Below are positions 46,270-56,090 of a stretch of 64,000 nt of DNA, one piece after another. Source of the stretch: Streptomyces europaeiscabiei (GTDB lineage: Bacteria > Actinomycetota > Actinomycetes > Streptomycetales > Streptomycetaceae); contig NZ_CP107841.1 of the NCBI RefSeq assembly GCF_036346855.1, positions 9,304,001 through 9,368,000 of the forward strand. Reading direction: 5' to 3'. The notes under the pieces were generated by a model. The model was not told the DNA's origin. It ran no database searches and saw nothing but the letters and a program-made list of their open reading frames with translations. Every line of letters begins with the position of its first letter. Position 1 is the first letter of the stretch. The position numbers and the translations under genes were made by a program.

Positions 46270-48447
46270 ATGACCGCGACATTCCCGCCGCCGTGGGGCC
46301 GGTCCCAGGACAAGATCCGCGCTGAGGCGCTTGACCGGGCCGCGGTGGTGTACGTCCGTCAATCCACCCGTCAGCAGGTCGCTGAGCACGGCGAATCGAC
46401 GCGGCTGCAGTACGCACTGGTCGAACGGGCGGTCGCGCTCGGCTGGGCCCGCTCGCGCGTCGAGGTGATCGATGACGACCTGGGGCATTCCGCGGCGGCG
46501 GCCGAGACGCGGCCCGGCTTCGCGAAGCTGGTGACCGAGGTGACGATGGGCCGGGTCGGTCTGGTGCTGGGGGTGGAGATGTCCCGGCTGGCCCGCACCG
46601 GCCGCGACTGGCACCAGTTGATCGAGTTGTGCTCGCTGTCCGGTGCACTGCTGGCCGACCCCGATGGCGTCTACGACCCCTCGTACTACAACGACAGGCT
46701 GTTGCTGGGGCTGAAAGGGACGATGTCGGAGGCGGAACTGTATCTGATCCGGCAGCGGATGCAGGGCGGGAAGATGGCCAAGGCCGAACGCGGTGAACTG
46801 GCCATCCGCCCTCCGATCGGCTACTGGCGCCGCCCGTCGGGGGAAGTGGTGTTCGAGCCCGACGAGCAGGCCAGGACGCTGGTGCACCTGGTCTTCGACA
46901 CGTTCGCGAGAATCGGCACCCTCAACGGCGTCCTGCGCTACCTGGTCGCCCACGACCTGCAGCTGCCGGTGCGCTCTGCATCAGGGGCGGACAAGGGCGA
47001 GTTGACCTGGCGCCGTCCCAGCCGCGAGACGCTGCAGAACATGCTGCACAACCCGATCTACGCGGGATACTACGCCTACGGGCGCCGGCAGAGTGATGTC
47101 CGGCGCCGCAAGCCGGGACGGCCCTCGACCGGGCGGGTGGTGACCGCAATGGACTCCTGGCACGTGCTGCTGCCGGACCGGATGCCCGCCTATATCAGCG
47201 CCGAGCAGTACGCCGCGAACCTGCGCCGCCTTGAGGCCAACCGGAACACGGCCGCCGCCCCCGGCGCCCCACGCGGCGGATCGGCGCTGCTGGCCGGGCT
47301 GCTGCACTGCGGCCTCTGCGGCGGGCACAAGATGACCTCCCACTACCACCGGCGCGGACCGCACCCGCTCACCCACCGGTATGCCTGCGCGTTCTACCCG
47401 GTCAACTACGGCACCGGACAGCCATGCCAGACCATCACCGGCCCGGCGCTGGACGCCCACGTAGTCGACCAGGTCCTGGCCGCGGTGCGGCCGGCTGCCG
47501 TGGAAGTGTCGCTCAAGGCCGCCGAGCAGGCCGAGGCCGAGCGAGCGGTGCTGGAGACGCTGTGGCGCCAGCGGGTGGAGCGGGCCAGGCTCGCCGCCGA
47601 GCGAGCGGCCCGGCAATACCGCCTGGCCGAACCGGAAAACCGCCTGGTCATACGGCAGCTGGAGAAAGACTGGGAGACCGCGCTGGCCGAGCAGGCCCGG
47701 CTGGAGGCCGACTATCAACGATTCACCGAGACCCGTCCGGCAGCCTTGAGCGCCGCCGAGCGGGACGCCGTCCACGCCCTGGCAGCCGATCTTCCCCGAC
47801 TGTGGGCCGATCCACAGGTCACGACGACCGAACGCAAGGAGCTCCTGCGCACGCTGATCGAGAGGATCACCACCGTCGCGGTGGTCGGCCGCAGCGAGCT
47901 CGTCGACGTCACGATCACCTGGGCCGGAGGATTCGAGACCCACAGCCGGGCGGTGCGACCGGTCCTGCGCTACGACCAACTGTCGTACTTCCCGCACCTG
48001 CTGCAGCGGCTGACCGATCTGGCCGGTCAGGGGATGAACGTCGGCCAGATCACCGCACGGCTCAACACCGAAGGGCTGAGGCCGCCCAAACGCACCACCC
48101 GCTTCACCACCGAGCAGGTCGGCAACCTGTTGATCCGCCACGACATCCGCGTCCCCGGGCACCGCCGCACCCCCGCCCCGGACCTGCCTACGCACCAGTG
48201 GACCGTCAAGACGCTCGCGGCAGAGCTCGACCTGCCCATCAACACCGTCTACTCCTGGATCTACCGCGGCTGGATCACCTCGGAAAGGCGCCCCGGCCTG
48301 CGATTCCGGATCATCCGAGCGGATGCCGCAGAGATCCAGCGCCTCCGCGCACTGCGCGACCTGCCCCGCGGCCATCACACAAAAACCCGCTGGCAGGCAC
48401 CCGTCCCACCCCAACCCCACAACAACACCGAGAGGCAAGAGCCATGA
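46270..48447 (+). CDS. Large serine recombinase
   Basis: A 725-residue site-specific recombinase. N-terminal resolvase domain (VVYVRQSTRQQ with nucleophile Ser near residue 37; SRLARTGRDWHQLIEL; GTMSEAELYLIRQRM), recombinase domain (IRPPIGYWRRPSGE, HNPIYAGYYAYGRRQ), and a zinc ribbon (LHCGLCGGHKM then YAC and CQT). A Leu/Glu-rich coiled coil is followed by a C-terminal HTH (KTLAAELDLPINTVYSWIYR). ATG with GGGAGG 6 nt ahead. It probably integrated or inverted neighbouring DNA; no paired attachment sites were identified. Confidence 0.92.
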   Translation: MTATFPPPWGRSQDKIRAEALDRAAVVYVRQSTRQQVAEHGESTRLQYALVERAVALGWARSRVEVIDDDLGHSAAAAETRPGFAKLVTEVTMGRVGLVLGVEMSRLARTGRDWHQLIELCSLSGALLADPDGVYDPSYYNDRLLLGLKGTMSEAELYLIRQRMQGGKMAKAERGELAIRPPIGYWRRPSGEVVFEPDEQARTLVHLVFDTFARIGTLNGVLRYLVAHDLQLPVRSASGADKGELTWRRPSRETLQNMLHNPIYAGYYAYGRRQSDVRRRKPGRPSTGRVVTAMDSWHVLLPDRMPAYISAEQYAANLRRLEANRNTAAAPGAPRGGSALLAGLLHCGLCGGHKMTSHYHRRGPHPLTHRYACAFYPVNYGTGQPCQTITGPALDAHVVDQVLAAVRPAAVEVSLKAAEQAEAERAVLETLWRQRVERARLAAERAARQYRLAEPENRLVIRQLEKDWETALAEQARLEADYQRFTETRPAALSAAERDAVHALAADLPRLWADPQVTTTERKELLRTLIERITTVAVVGRSELVDVTITWAGGFETHSRAVRPVLRYDQLSYFPHLLQRLTDLAGQGMNVGQITARLNTEGLRPPKRTTRFTTEQVGNLLIRHDIRVPGHRRTPAPDLPTHQWTVKTLAAELDLPINTVYSWIYRGWITSERRPGLRFRIIRADAAEIQRLRALRDLPRGHHTKTRWQAPVPPQPHNNTERQEP

Positions 48448-48665
48448 AAAACCATCCCGATATGGGGAGCACTACGGGTGGCACACCTCGGTCGCCCATC
48501 TGGGGCTGGCTATCCAGACCTGTTCGCAAACGTCCACCTCCGTGGGGCGAAGGCGAGGTAATAGGCAACCTCCTCGCGCGGGCCGGGCGACGACGGGCCA
48601 GCACCCAACGGCGATGTTATGGAAGTGGCAGCCCGCCTCGCGGAGTCTGGGCTGGTCAGCTGTGA
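48444..48665 (+). CDS. Small ORF coupled to the serine recombinase
   Basis: A 73-codon frame whose ATG overlaps the recombinase stop (ATGA) and follows GAGAGGCAAGAG. The product (MKNHPDMGSTTGGTPRSPIW...) is basic and resembles no family I know. The coupling is the only argument for it. Confidence 0.35.
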   Translation: MKNHPDMGSTTGGTPRSPIWGWLSRPVRKRPPPWGEGEVIGNLLARAGRRRASTQRRCYGSGSPPRGVWAGQL

Positions 48666-48716
48666 CGCTCGTTTGACGCTGCGACTGTCTAACGCTACTA
48701 ACGCAGCTCGGGGAAA

Positions 48717-49035
48717 GTGCCTGTGACCTGCATGTTCTCTGGGTCTTTCGCAAGCCGACGTCTTCTCGATGACTCACCACGTGGAGTGCACGCCTGGGCC
48801 TGTGGCGATCGGGATGCGGCCAAGGCGCTGGTCCGGTCCGCGCTGGAGAGCATGCGGGACTTCGACGAGTACGCGATGGTCGGGCGGATGCTGGTACTGC
48901 TCGCCTGGGCCACCGGCTGCGCCGGCGATCACGGGCGGGCGGCCCGGCTGCTGGGCGCTACCGGCGCCCTGTGGAGCAAGGCCACCTCTCAGCGTTCGGC
49001 CCGCAGGTGGCCGAGGGCCACAGACGCTGCGAGAG
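48717..49035 (+). pseudogene. C-terminal fragment of a LuxR/AfsR-type ATPase regulator
   Basis: Reads ACGDRDAAKALVRSALESMR, VGRMLVLLAWATGCAGDHGR and AARLLGATGALW, the TPR-like end of large LuxR/SARP regulators. A frameshift follows, after which FGPQVAEGHRRCE continues the family pattern. The N-terminal ATPase and HTH are absent. Confidence 0.6.
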
Positions 49036-49072
49036 TGCGGCCGCCGGCGCCATGGGGCAGAGGAGGTCCAGG

Positions 49073-50506
49073 TCAGTGCCGGGGACCTGCCACCGGCGAG
49101 GAAGGGGAGGCAGGTGGAACAGGGACGGTGGTGGTGCGAGAGGTGGTGCGCTGCGGTCGCTGCGGACTGGTCTGACGGGTTCCGGTTCCGTGGGCGAGTT
49201 CTTGGGCGAGGTCGGCGAGGAGGCCGGCCGGGGTGTAGACGGAGGCGCCAATGGCCCAGGTGGGGTGGTCGATGCTGAGGCCCGCCCAGATGGTCCATGT
49301 GTCGAGGGGAGTGTGGGGTGCCTGGGCGGCGAAGGCGTCGAATTGGACGCCGGCATCCTCCTGATGGGTCTGCCAGCGCAGCCAGCGTCCGTCCACGGTG
49401 TGCGTCCACCCTGCTGCGGTGAGGGGGCGGGTTGCCTCGGTGACGGTCTTGTCGATGGCGGGGGTGTCAAGGGCTGTCTCCCAGGCGTCTCCGGAGGCGA
49501 GAACCGTGAGCAGGGTGTTCAGGACGGGGGCAGGTGTGGCGGCGGTGATGGTCATGTGCCACATGCGGTCGCTGACCGGTGTTTCGTAGGCGGCGATGGT
49601 CCACTTCGGGTCACGGGACCGGGCGTCGTGGTCGAAGAGGATGCGCAGGGTGAGTGATTCGTGGTTGGCGATGGTGGTGTTGTCGTCCCAGGTGCGGTAC
49701 TTCTCCCAGTCGTTGTTCTCCGTGAGGAAGCCGTTGAGCAGGGCTTCGTGGTCGTCAGGGTCGGCTTCGTAGGAGGGGACCCTCTCGACGTGCGAGGCGG
49801 CGGGGGTTTGCGCCGTGTCGGGTGAACGGGGGCTGGTGCGTGCCTGGGCGGTCTGCTGTTCGATGTCGGTCATGGGTGCGGGTCCGGGGCGTACGGCGTC
49901 GCCGTGAAGGCGTTGGAAGGAGGCGAGGGCCTGGGCGGGGGATTCGAGTCTGTCGGCGATGGAGCGCAGGTGGTTCTCGCCGTGCAGGGCGACCGTCCCT
50001 CCGTCGAGGTAGGTGCCGATGGCGACGGTGGTCCAGCTGTCGTGGGCATGGGCGTGGATGATGAGCCGGCCGTGGCGGATGTCGTCGTAGATGGTCTGGG
50101 TTGCGTTGGAGACCTCCCGTACTTCGGCTCGGGTCAGCCAGTGCATGGGGTAGTTCGCCCAGGTCCATTCCTCGTCGATGGTTTCGCGTAGCCGGGGTGT
50201 GATCTCGGTGGTGATGCCTTCGGCGTGCAGGGCGTGGGTGGCCTGGTGGGCCCAGTAGGGCTCTTCGTGGTCGATCCGGGCCAGGACCATGGTGTGGTCG
50301 TCGAGGTTCTCGAAGCCGCGGGCGGCCAGGATGGCCTGGGCGGCGCGGTGGTGGGTGCCGGTGAGGGTGGCGGTCACGGCGCTGGTGTGGGCGAGGTGGG
50401 TGTCGAAGCGGACGTGGGCGTCGATCGAGTGGTCGGACATGGAGGTGGGGCTCGATTCGGGTTCGGTCTCGGATGTGGGTTGGCCGGGTCCGGTGATTGA
50501 GGTCAT
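49073..50506 (-). CDS. DUF317 domain protein
   Basis: A 477-residue protein typical of Streptomyces plasmids and integrative elements. Two DUF317-like halves are visible: DDHEALLNGFLTENNDWEKY then HESLTLRILFDHD, and PLTAAGWTHTVDGRWLRW then WAGLSIDHPTWAIGASVY. The C-terminus is a low-complexity Thr/Pro tail. The ATG overlaps the stop of the DnaB-N gene (ATGA). The role is unknown. It is the last gene of the minus-strand operon containing a cytosine methyltransferase and a PAPS-reductase-like gene. Confidence 0.8.
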   Translation of the reverse strand: MTSITGPGQPTSETEPESSPTSMSDHSIDAHVRFDTHLAHTSAVTATLTGTHHRAAQAILAARGFENLDDHTMVLARIDHEEPYWAHQATHALHAEGITTEITPRLRETIDEEWTWANYPMHWLTRAEVREVSNATQTIYDDIRHGRLIIHAHAHDSWTTVAIGTYLDGGTVALHGENHLRSIADRLESPAQALASFQRLHGDAVRPGPAPMTDIEQQTAQARTSPRSPDTAQTPAASHVERVPSYEADPDDHEALLNGFLTENNDWEKYRTWDDNTTIANHESLTLRILFDHDARSRDPKWTIAAYETPVSDRMWHMTITAATPAPVLNTLLTVLASGDAWETALDTPAIDKTVTEATRPLTAAGWTHTVDGRWLRWQTHQEDAGVQFDAFAAQAPHTPLDTWTIWAGLSIDHPTWAIGASVYTPAGLLADLAQELAHGTGTRQTSPQRPQRTTSRTTTVPVPPASPSSPVAGPRH

Positions 50507-51614
50507 CGGTGGGTGCGTGCGGAGGTGAAGGCCGGCCGGTGAGGCGGACCTGCCCGGGGGGCCGGGGCTGGGCGTGCCGGGGGCCGGGTGGTGGGCGATG
50601 GGGCTGGAGTGGTGGCGCGGTTCCAGCGGGTGCGCAGGGAGTTGAGCTCGGCCAGGGCGCGGCGGCTGCCGGTGATGAGCTGGTGGGGGGTGTTCGCGGG
50701 GTCGTCGGTGTAGGCGGTGATCCGGTCGGCAACCGCGCGGGTGCGGGCGAGGAGGGCGCGCCGGAGGATTCTCTCGCCCCAGTACTCGGGGGAGCCGGCG
50801 GGTGTGGAGACCAGGGCCATCAGGTCTTTGGGGGTGAGGGAGTCGGTGAGCAGCCCGCGGTGCTGGGCCTCGCCGAGGACGGTGACCGGGTCGACCATGT
50901 CGCCGCGGTGGACCAGCGCCGTGATGGACTGCCAGAGCGCGGCGTGCAGCGGTAGCAGGAAGTCCGCCTCGGTCAGCCACCGCATCTGCTGGACCTCTGC
51001 CGGATAGGCGGTGGCGGTCGCCAGGAGGAGGCGCTCTTCGTCGAGGTCTTCCTTGCCGGCCTGCCGTGGGACATCCGGGGGGAGTGCCGTGCGGGGGAAG
51101 GAGCCGGGGTGCGGGGCGAACTGTGCGGCGAGGGAATCCAGGACGCGGCCGATGTCGTCGGCCAGGCCGAGCGTCGCGGCTACCGGGTTGGGCAGGCCCG
51201 GGTCGGTTGCGGTGGACGCGAGGCGCTCGGCGTGCCCGCGCAGAATCCGGCGGGCGTTGTCGGCGCGGATCATCCTGGCGTATGCCGCAGTGTGCTTGGG
51301 CTGCGGGCAGAACTGGATGAGGGCGTGGAGGTAGGAGGCGCTCAGGCCGCGAGCGTGAGGACGGGCGTGGTCCAGCACCGCGTTGAGCCAGGCGGTGTCC
51401 TTGGCGTGGGCGGCGGGAGCGTGCGGATCGCGGTGAACAACGCGGCGTGGGTGTGGCTGTCGAAGTGGTGGGCGATCAGCGGCTCGGTGTCGGCCAGCCG
51501 CGCGGGCTCGAGGAGGAGGGCGCCGAGGAGGGCCTGCTCGGCGTAGTGCACGGGCTTCGGCGCCGGGACGTGGTCGAGGCCGTCGTCGTCATGGGGATCG
51601 GGGGTGTGGGGCAT
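50503..51614 (-). pseudogene. DnaB-helicase N-terminal domain protein, frameshifted
   Basis: The first 60-odd codons from 51614 encode AEQALLGALLLEPARLADTE and FDSHTHAALFTAIRTL, a DnaB_N fold. After a one-base change near 51420, in a CCGCCGCCC run, the frame continues as HAKDTAWLNAVLDHARPHAR and a second DnaB_N-like unit (EERLLLATATAYPAEVQQ, FLLPLHAALWQSI) to 50503. There is no helicase ATPase domain; such proteins are common in Streptomyces elements. The frameshift may be a real mutation or a sequence error. The start overlaps the methyltransferase stop. Confidence 0.75.
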
Positions 51615-52882
51615 CAGGCGGTGAGGGTGAAGTCAGCAGGGTTGAAGGGCTTGTTGAGGTGCGGGGCGAGCAGGTGTGCGGCCAGGCGCGGGGGGACGGC
51701 GTTGCCGATCTGTGAGAACATCTGGCCCTTGTTGCCTTGCCACGGATAGTCGGCTGGGAAGCTCTGCAGCACGCCCGCTTCCCGGGCGGTGATCTTGATC
51801 GGCTCCGGTGCCGACCCCGCTGCCTCGACGGTGGGTTCGGCGACCCAGGTGCACTCGTTGGCTCGGTGGCCGAAGAAGAGCGTGCCGGCGGGTTCGTCGG
51901 ATCGGCGGATGGTGGCGTTGGTCTGGTTGTTGCTGCGAAGCGACCACGACCAGCGGTGCGCCTCGGCAGTGGACGTGGGGGCTGGAGGGTCTGCGGGGCG
52001 GTTGTCGCGGGCGCCGTGCCGGGCGGTCCAGCCGGAGCCCTCTCGCCGGGAGGCCAGGACGATGTCGGAGTCGGGGCGGGGTGCCCAGGTGCCGCGGGCG
52101 CGTGCGTCGGTGAGGGTCTTGCGGGAGCCGGAGGGGAAGGGCTCTGGGCCTCCGCCTGGTCCGCCGCCCGCGCACACAGTGGGCACGGGCCGGTCGGTGG
52201 CGCCCCAGCCCAGAGCCTCCGCCATGGACACCCAGCGGGCGCGGCCGGGCCCGAACAGGCTTTCCGGCTCGGCCAGTTGTGCATGCGTGGGAGGTGGGGG
52301 CTCGGCGGTCCGTACCCGCGAAGCGAGCAAGATCGCCCTCCGCCTGGTCTGCGGGACACCGTAGTCGGCGGCGTTGAGAATGCCGACCCACACCGAGAAG
52401 CCCCAAGCGCGCAGGATGGCCGCGTACTGCTTCCACAACGGCAGAACGTCGGGGACCTCTTCCATGGCCACCCATTCGGGCTCGCCCACGGTGTTCAGGG
52501 CGTGCAGGTAGCGCATGGGCTCGGCCGCAAGGAGAGAGCGTTCGTCCGCGCACGCGCCGAGCAGCTGCTCGCGGGTGTCGCGTCCGGCCGCAAGGTCGGC
52601 CACGGCCTGGTGGACGAGCGGCTGGTCGACCAGACCGAGGCGCTTGCCCGCCATGCTCCATGCCTGACACGGAGGGGAGGCAATCAGCCCGAGGATCCGG
52701 CCGGAGAAGATCCACGTCGGATCGCGGGCGACATCGGTCCGGATCGTCAACTGCCCTGCCATGGCCCGGGTCTTGCAGGCCCACTCGTCCCACTCCAGGC
52801 CGATGTCCCGCGCGCCGAGGACGGTGAGCGCGTGGCTCCAGCCGCCGGGCCCGGCGAACAGATCGAGGATGATCCTCCTCAC
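51614..52882 (-). CDS. DNA (cytosine-5) methyltransferase
   Basis: A 422-residue C5-MTase. Motif I LDLFAGPGGWS (SAM), motif IV SPPCQAWS with the catalytic Cys, motif VI as EEV in MEEVPDV (ENV is usual), motif VIII QTRRRAIL, and motif X QIGNAVPP are in canonical order, with the variable target-recognition region between VIII and IX. The GTG at 52882 overlaps the stop of the PAPS-reductase-like gene (GTGA). No restriction gene lies beside it. It may be an orphan or element-borne methylase; target sequence unknown. Confidence 0.9.
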   Translation of the reverse strand: MRRIILDLFAGPGGWSHALTVLGARDIGLEWDEWACKTRAMAGQLTIRTDVARDPTWIFSGRILGLIASPPCQAWSMAGKRLGLVDQPLVHQAVADLAAGRDTREQLLGACADERSLLAAEPMRYLHALNTVGEPEWVAMEEVPDVLPLWKQYAAILRAWGFSVWVGILNAADYGVPQTRRRAILLASRVRTAEPPPPTHAQLAEPESLFGPGRARWVSMAEALGWGATDRPVPTVCAGGGPGGGPEPFPSGSRKTLTDARARGTWAPRPDSDIVLASRREGSGWTARHGARDNRPADPPAPTSTAEAHRWSWSLRSNNQTNATIRRSDEPAGTLFFGHRANECTWVAEPTVEAAGSAPEPIKITAREAGVLQSFPADYPWQGNKGQMFSQIGNAVPPRLAAHLLAPHLNKPFNPADFTLTA

Positions 52883-53228
52883 GAGGCCAGTCCGAAGTCG
52901 TCCTGCACCGGCTCGTGCTCGGAGGCTCCGCGGCAGGCCCAGGGAGAGCAGCCGTCGACCACGCCGTTCTCCAGCTCCTCCACCGTGGCGGCACCATCGT
53001 CGAGTTCCTGCTTGCGCGCAGCCCACTCCGCGGCGGTGACGTGATCGATGGGGGCCTGGTCGAGCGGGACACGGGAGCGGTGCAGGAACGCCTGGCCCAG
53101 CAGCCGGTTCCCGGAGGCGTTCGCGCGGGCGTTGCCCTGGCGGATGTCTGCGTCGAACGCGACCACGTCCGCCCATTCCTCCGGACTGCTGTCCCGGATA
53201 TTCCTCCACTGTGCGTTTCCATAAAATG
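52879..53228 (-). pseudogene. PAPS-reductase-like protein, C-terminal half (split gene)
   Basis: Begins in frame with PFYGNAQWRNIRDSSPEEWA, then VVAFDADIRQGNARANASGN, FLHRSRVPLDQAPID, and ends with CSPWACRGA plus a tail. These are the expected continuation of the phage/element-type phosphoadenosine-phosphosulfate-reductase family after its CxGC motif. The other half lies 9.3 kb away at 62529-63116, same strand, ending exactly at CLGC. An internal GTG/ATG restart (MVAFDADIR) is possible, but the half alone lacks the nucleotide-binding part. Confidence 0.85.
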
Positions 53229-53350
53229 GACAGGTTGTTGAGAATCGAGACAGGAGCGTGACCTTTCGGTGAGTGAGGGGGCGGGGACGCCTGGAGGCGG
53301 CCCATCGAGGGGCGTTGCGGCGGTCTTGGCCTGGCCCGTAGGGTGCTCTG

Positions 53351-53836
53351 ATGTCTTTGCTGAACCTGCGTCACGCGGTCCGTGCGGTCGTTCTGGATGG
53401 GGAGGACCGCATCCTGCTGTGCCGGTTCGTGCTTCCGGAGAGGGTGGTTTGGGCAGCTCCCGGAGGAGGGATCGAGGCTGGCGAGTCACCTCAGGAAGCG
53501 CTGCGCCGCGAGCTGCATGAGGAGATCGGGTTCGTGATCGACCGTTCACCGCAGCATGTGTGGCATCGGAGGGTCGTCGGGCCCGGCTATGTGAGCGGGT
53601 ATGACGGCGCGATTGAGGACTACTTCCTCATCCGCACTGCTGCCTTCCAGCCGGACGGTGCGCTGTCGAGTGACGAGTTGGCTGCTGAAAACATCACGGG
53701 TTTCCGCTGGTGGCAGCTGTCAGAGATCGCCGATTACCAAGGGTCGGACCTCTTTGGGCCGCGTGATCTTGCAGGTCCACTAGCCGGTTTGATCAAGGAC
53801 GGAGTCCCCGATCAGCCACTGGAGCTTGGTCTGTAA
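53351..53836 (+). CDS. NUDIX hydrolase
   Basis: A 161-residue NUDIX protein. The box GGIEAGESPQEALRRELHEE plus IGF fits Gx5Ex7REUxEExGU exactly (about residues 38-60). The family cleaves nucleoside diphosphates linked to another moiety. The start ATG follows a GTAGGG-like ribosome site at 53338. It lies between the element end and the convergent TnpB gene, the only clear passenger of the Tn554-like element. Substrate and benefit unknown; nucleotide-pool or resistance roles are possible. Confidence 0.88.
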   Translation: MSLLNLRHAVRAVVLDGEDRILLCRFVLPERVVWAAPGGGIEAGESPQEALRRELHEEIGFVIDRSPQHVWHRRVVGPGYVSGYDGAIEDYFLIRTAAFQPDGALSSDELAAENITGFRWWQLSEIADYQGSDLFGPRDLAGPLAGLIKDGVPDQPLELGL

Positions 53837-53912
53837 GTCTGGTCGGCCGTTGGCGACTGCGCTGGTGTCAGCGGTGAGGCTGTTCGGCGCGGCTTGTTGA
53901 ATTTCGGGGGCG

Positions 53913-56090
53913 TCATTCGGCGTCTTCTTGCGCTGGGCGGGACACGGTGTTCATCAGCTGGGTCAGAGGAATGAAGCTGCCCGTGGTGCCGAGTTCCCCG
54001 GGTGTGGGGCCAGCTGGCGTGGGGGTGTCGGCAAGTCGCTCGGCCAGGGCAGTGACCGCTTCGCGGTCTCCTTCAAGGGCTTCGCGTTCGTCGTCGGTCA
54101 GGTCGAGCCGTTCGAGCATCTGGTTGATGCCGTCCTTGACGGCCAGAAGCTGGCCCTGCGCGGACTGCTTGGGGACGTAGAACGGACAGCGCGCGCCTGC
54201 CATTCGGTGGGGGCATTTGGCGAAGAAGTCGTAGCTGCAGTAGCCCTCACCCAGGTCGTAGTACTTCCATGGCTGTTCGCCGCCCGCGGCGGCTCCGGTG
54301 AGGATGGACTCGCGGTCGATGAGGACCTGGATGGTGCGGACGTTGCGGGCGAAGTAGTCGGCCTTCTTGTAGGCGGCGGTGAGGGTGCGCTGCAGGATCG
54401 CCGCGTAGTAGCGGGTGCTGGCGGGGTGTTTGTGGCCGAGCCATTGCTGCAGGTCGTTGAGGGTCAACGGTTCGCGGGCGTTGAGGAGTTGGGTGGCGAT
54501 GGTGGCACGGGCTCGGTGGCTGGTCAGCGCGCCATGGGAGTCGGTCTGCGGGACGCCGGACTTGCGGCAGAGGACGGGGATGATGTTGTGGTTGAGGTAG
54601 TCCTTGCCGACGAGCTGGCCGCGGTGGCAGAACAGGTGTGGTCGCTTCTGCCCGGTCTTGCGGTCGATCAGGTCGGGCTGGGGCGGCCGGATGAGTTTCC
54701 AGGCGTCGATGAGCTGGCCGACGATCGGGTCGACCGGCTTGTTGAACGGCCGGGAGGTCTTGTTCTGCGGGATGTGCAGCAGGCAGATGGTGAAGGGCTC
54801 GCCGGTGGTGTCGTCGGTGGCCTGGTCCCAGGTGACGCAGTCCAGTTCGAGCCGGCGGATCTCGTCGACGCGGCAGCCGCCGAACAGCCAGACGCCGACC
54901 ATCGCCCGGACCATCTCGACGGGATAGTAGGTGGCCTTCCAGCCGGCTTCGCGGGCCCGGCCGGAGCCGTAGGGCTTGAGGTCCTCGGCGTTCAGGGTCA
55001 GCCCGGCGGCCATGAGCTTGGCCCATGACGCATCGTCGATGATCCTGGGGTTCGGTCCCATCTGGGCGCGCAGGGACAGCGGCATGCTCATCACACGGCG
55101 CGGATCGAAGCGCGGCTTGATCCATTCCCATTCGGTGAGGTCGCAGAAGAACCCGCGGATGCTGTCGATCCGCGCCGCCCGGCCGCCGGGGGAGATGGGC
55201 TGGCCGAAGCGGCTGCGGTTGCGGTTGTGGCCGGCCCACTGACCGACGGTGGCCTGCATGGTGTCGGCGACGTACTCGGCCGCCATGTCCCTGGTCCACT
55301 GATCCGGTGCGATGACGTCGGCGTGCTTTTCCGCGGCCCAGCGTCCGGCGATGAGGGTGACGGAGAACATGGAGCGGATGGTGCCGGGCTCGTGCGTGGA
55401 GAACTTCCGCCAGCGCAGGGCCCATTCGGCCCATTCCGGCGGGACGGTGGAGAGCATGTCCGAGCGGGGACCGGCCTTGTTCTCGTTGCTGTGCAGCGGG
55501 GCGGGGATGATGCCCTTGCCCGCGAGCACCCGGGAAAGCTTGATCAGGCCGCGGCGACGGCTGTTGAGGCCGGCAACTTTGTCGTACTCGGCCACCAGTT
55601 GGCGCACCAGAGTGTCGGTGAGGTCTTCCAGGTGAGGGCTTCCGGCGCTGAGGAGGGCGTCGAGGACCGCGTTGCCGACCTGCCACTCCAGCAGGTGCGG
55701 GGAGGTCTGCCAGGAACTCAGCGTCTGCTCGACCTCGTGCAGTGCGGGCCCGGTCGCTCCGGGGCCGAAGACCATATCCGCGAGCCTGTGCATCTGGTTA
55801 ATACCGGCGGTGTGATGCAGGCGGTGATGCCCGCCGAGGAGATGCCCGAGGGCTGCGATGCGCAGACGGGCCGGCCCGGCCGCGGCGGACACCTCCGCCC
55901 AGGTGGCTTCGTCCCACGACTGGTAGGAGAGGCCAGAGGCTCGTACTGCGTCGAGTACCCGGTTGCGTGCGGCGCGGCCGGTCTTGCGGGGCCATTCGCG
56001 TACGGGTTCGTCGACCGGGCGCATCAGCTCGAACAGGGCTTCACGTGCAATCTTGCCGGTGGGGGCTTGGCCGGTGTCGGCGGGGTTCAT
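53913..56090 (-). CDS. TnpB-like tyrosine recombinase with C-terminal Cys cluster
   Basis: A 725-residue protein. A long N-terminal region is followed by a tyrosine-recombinase core: Arg I in FGGCRVDEIRRLELD, HxxR-type box in TSHRARATIATQLL, and the GHKHPASTRYYAAIL end with catalytic Tyr. After the core comes EGYCSYDFFAKCPHRMAGAR then CPFY, a zinc-type Cys/His cluster, and an acidic helix (LTDDEREALEGDREAV). This layout (long recombinase plus C-terminal Cys motif) is that of Tn554 TnpB. The ATG overlaps the stop of the TnpA-like gene. Confidence 0.87.
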   Translation of the reverse strand: MNPADTGQAPTGKIAREALFELMRPVDEPVREWPRKTGRAARNRVLDAVRASGLSYQSWDEATWAEVSAAAGPARLRIAALGHLLGGHHRLHHTAGINQMHRLADMVFGPGATGPALHEVEQTLSSWQTSPHLLEWQVGNAVLDALLSAGSPHLEDLTDTLVRQLVAEYDKVAGLNSRRRGLIKLSRVLAGKGIIPAPLHSNENKAGPRSDMLSTVPPEWAEWALRWRKFSTHEPGTIRSMFSVTLIAGRWAAEKHADVIAPDQWTRDMAAEYVADTMQATVGQWAGHNRNRSRFGQPISPGGRAARIDSIRGFFCDLTEWEWIKPRFDPRRVMSMPLSLRAQMGPNPRIIDDASWAKLMAAGLTLNAEDLKPYGSGRAREAGWKATYYPVEMVRAMVGVWLFGGCRVDEIRRLELDCVTWDQATDDTTGEPFTICLLHIPQNKTSRPFNKPVDPIVGQLIDAWKLIRPPQPDLIDRKTGQKRPHLFCHRGQLVGKDYLNHNIIPVLCRKSGVPQTDSHGALTSHRARATIATQLLNAREPLTLNDLQQWLGHKHPASTRYYAAILQRTLTAAYKKADYFARNVRTIQVLIDRESILTGAAAGGEQPWKYYDLGEGYCSYDFFAKCPHRMAGARCPFYVPKQSAQGQLLAVKDGINQMLERLDLTDDEREALEGDREAVTALAERLADTPTPAGPTPGELGTTGSFIPLTQLMNTVSRPAQEDAE

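Noticed and set aside
53928..55028. 366-codon plus-strand frame
   Set aside because: Antisense to the TnpB-like recombinase, which carries catalytic motifs.
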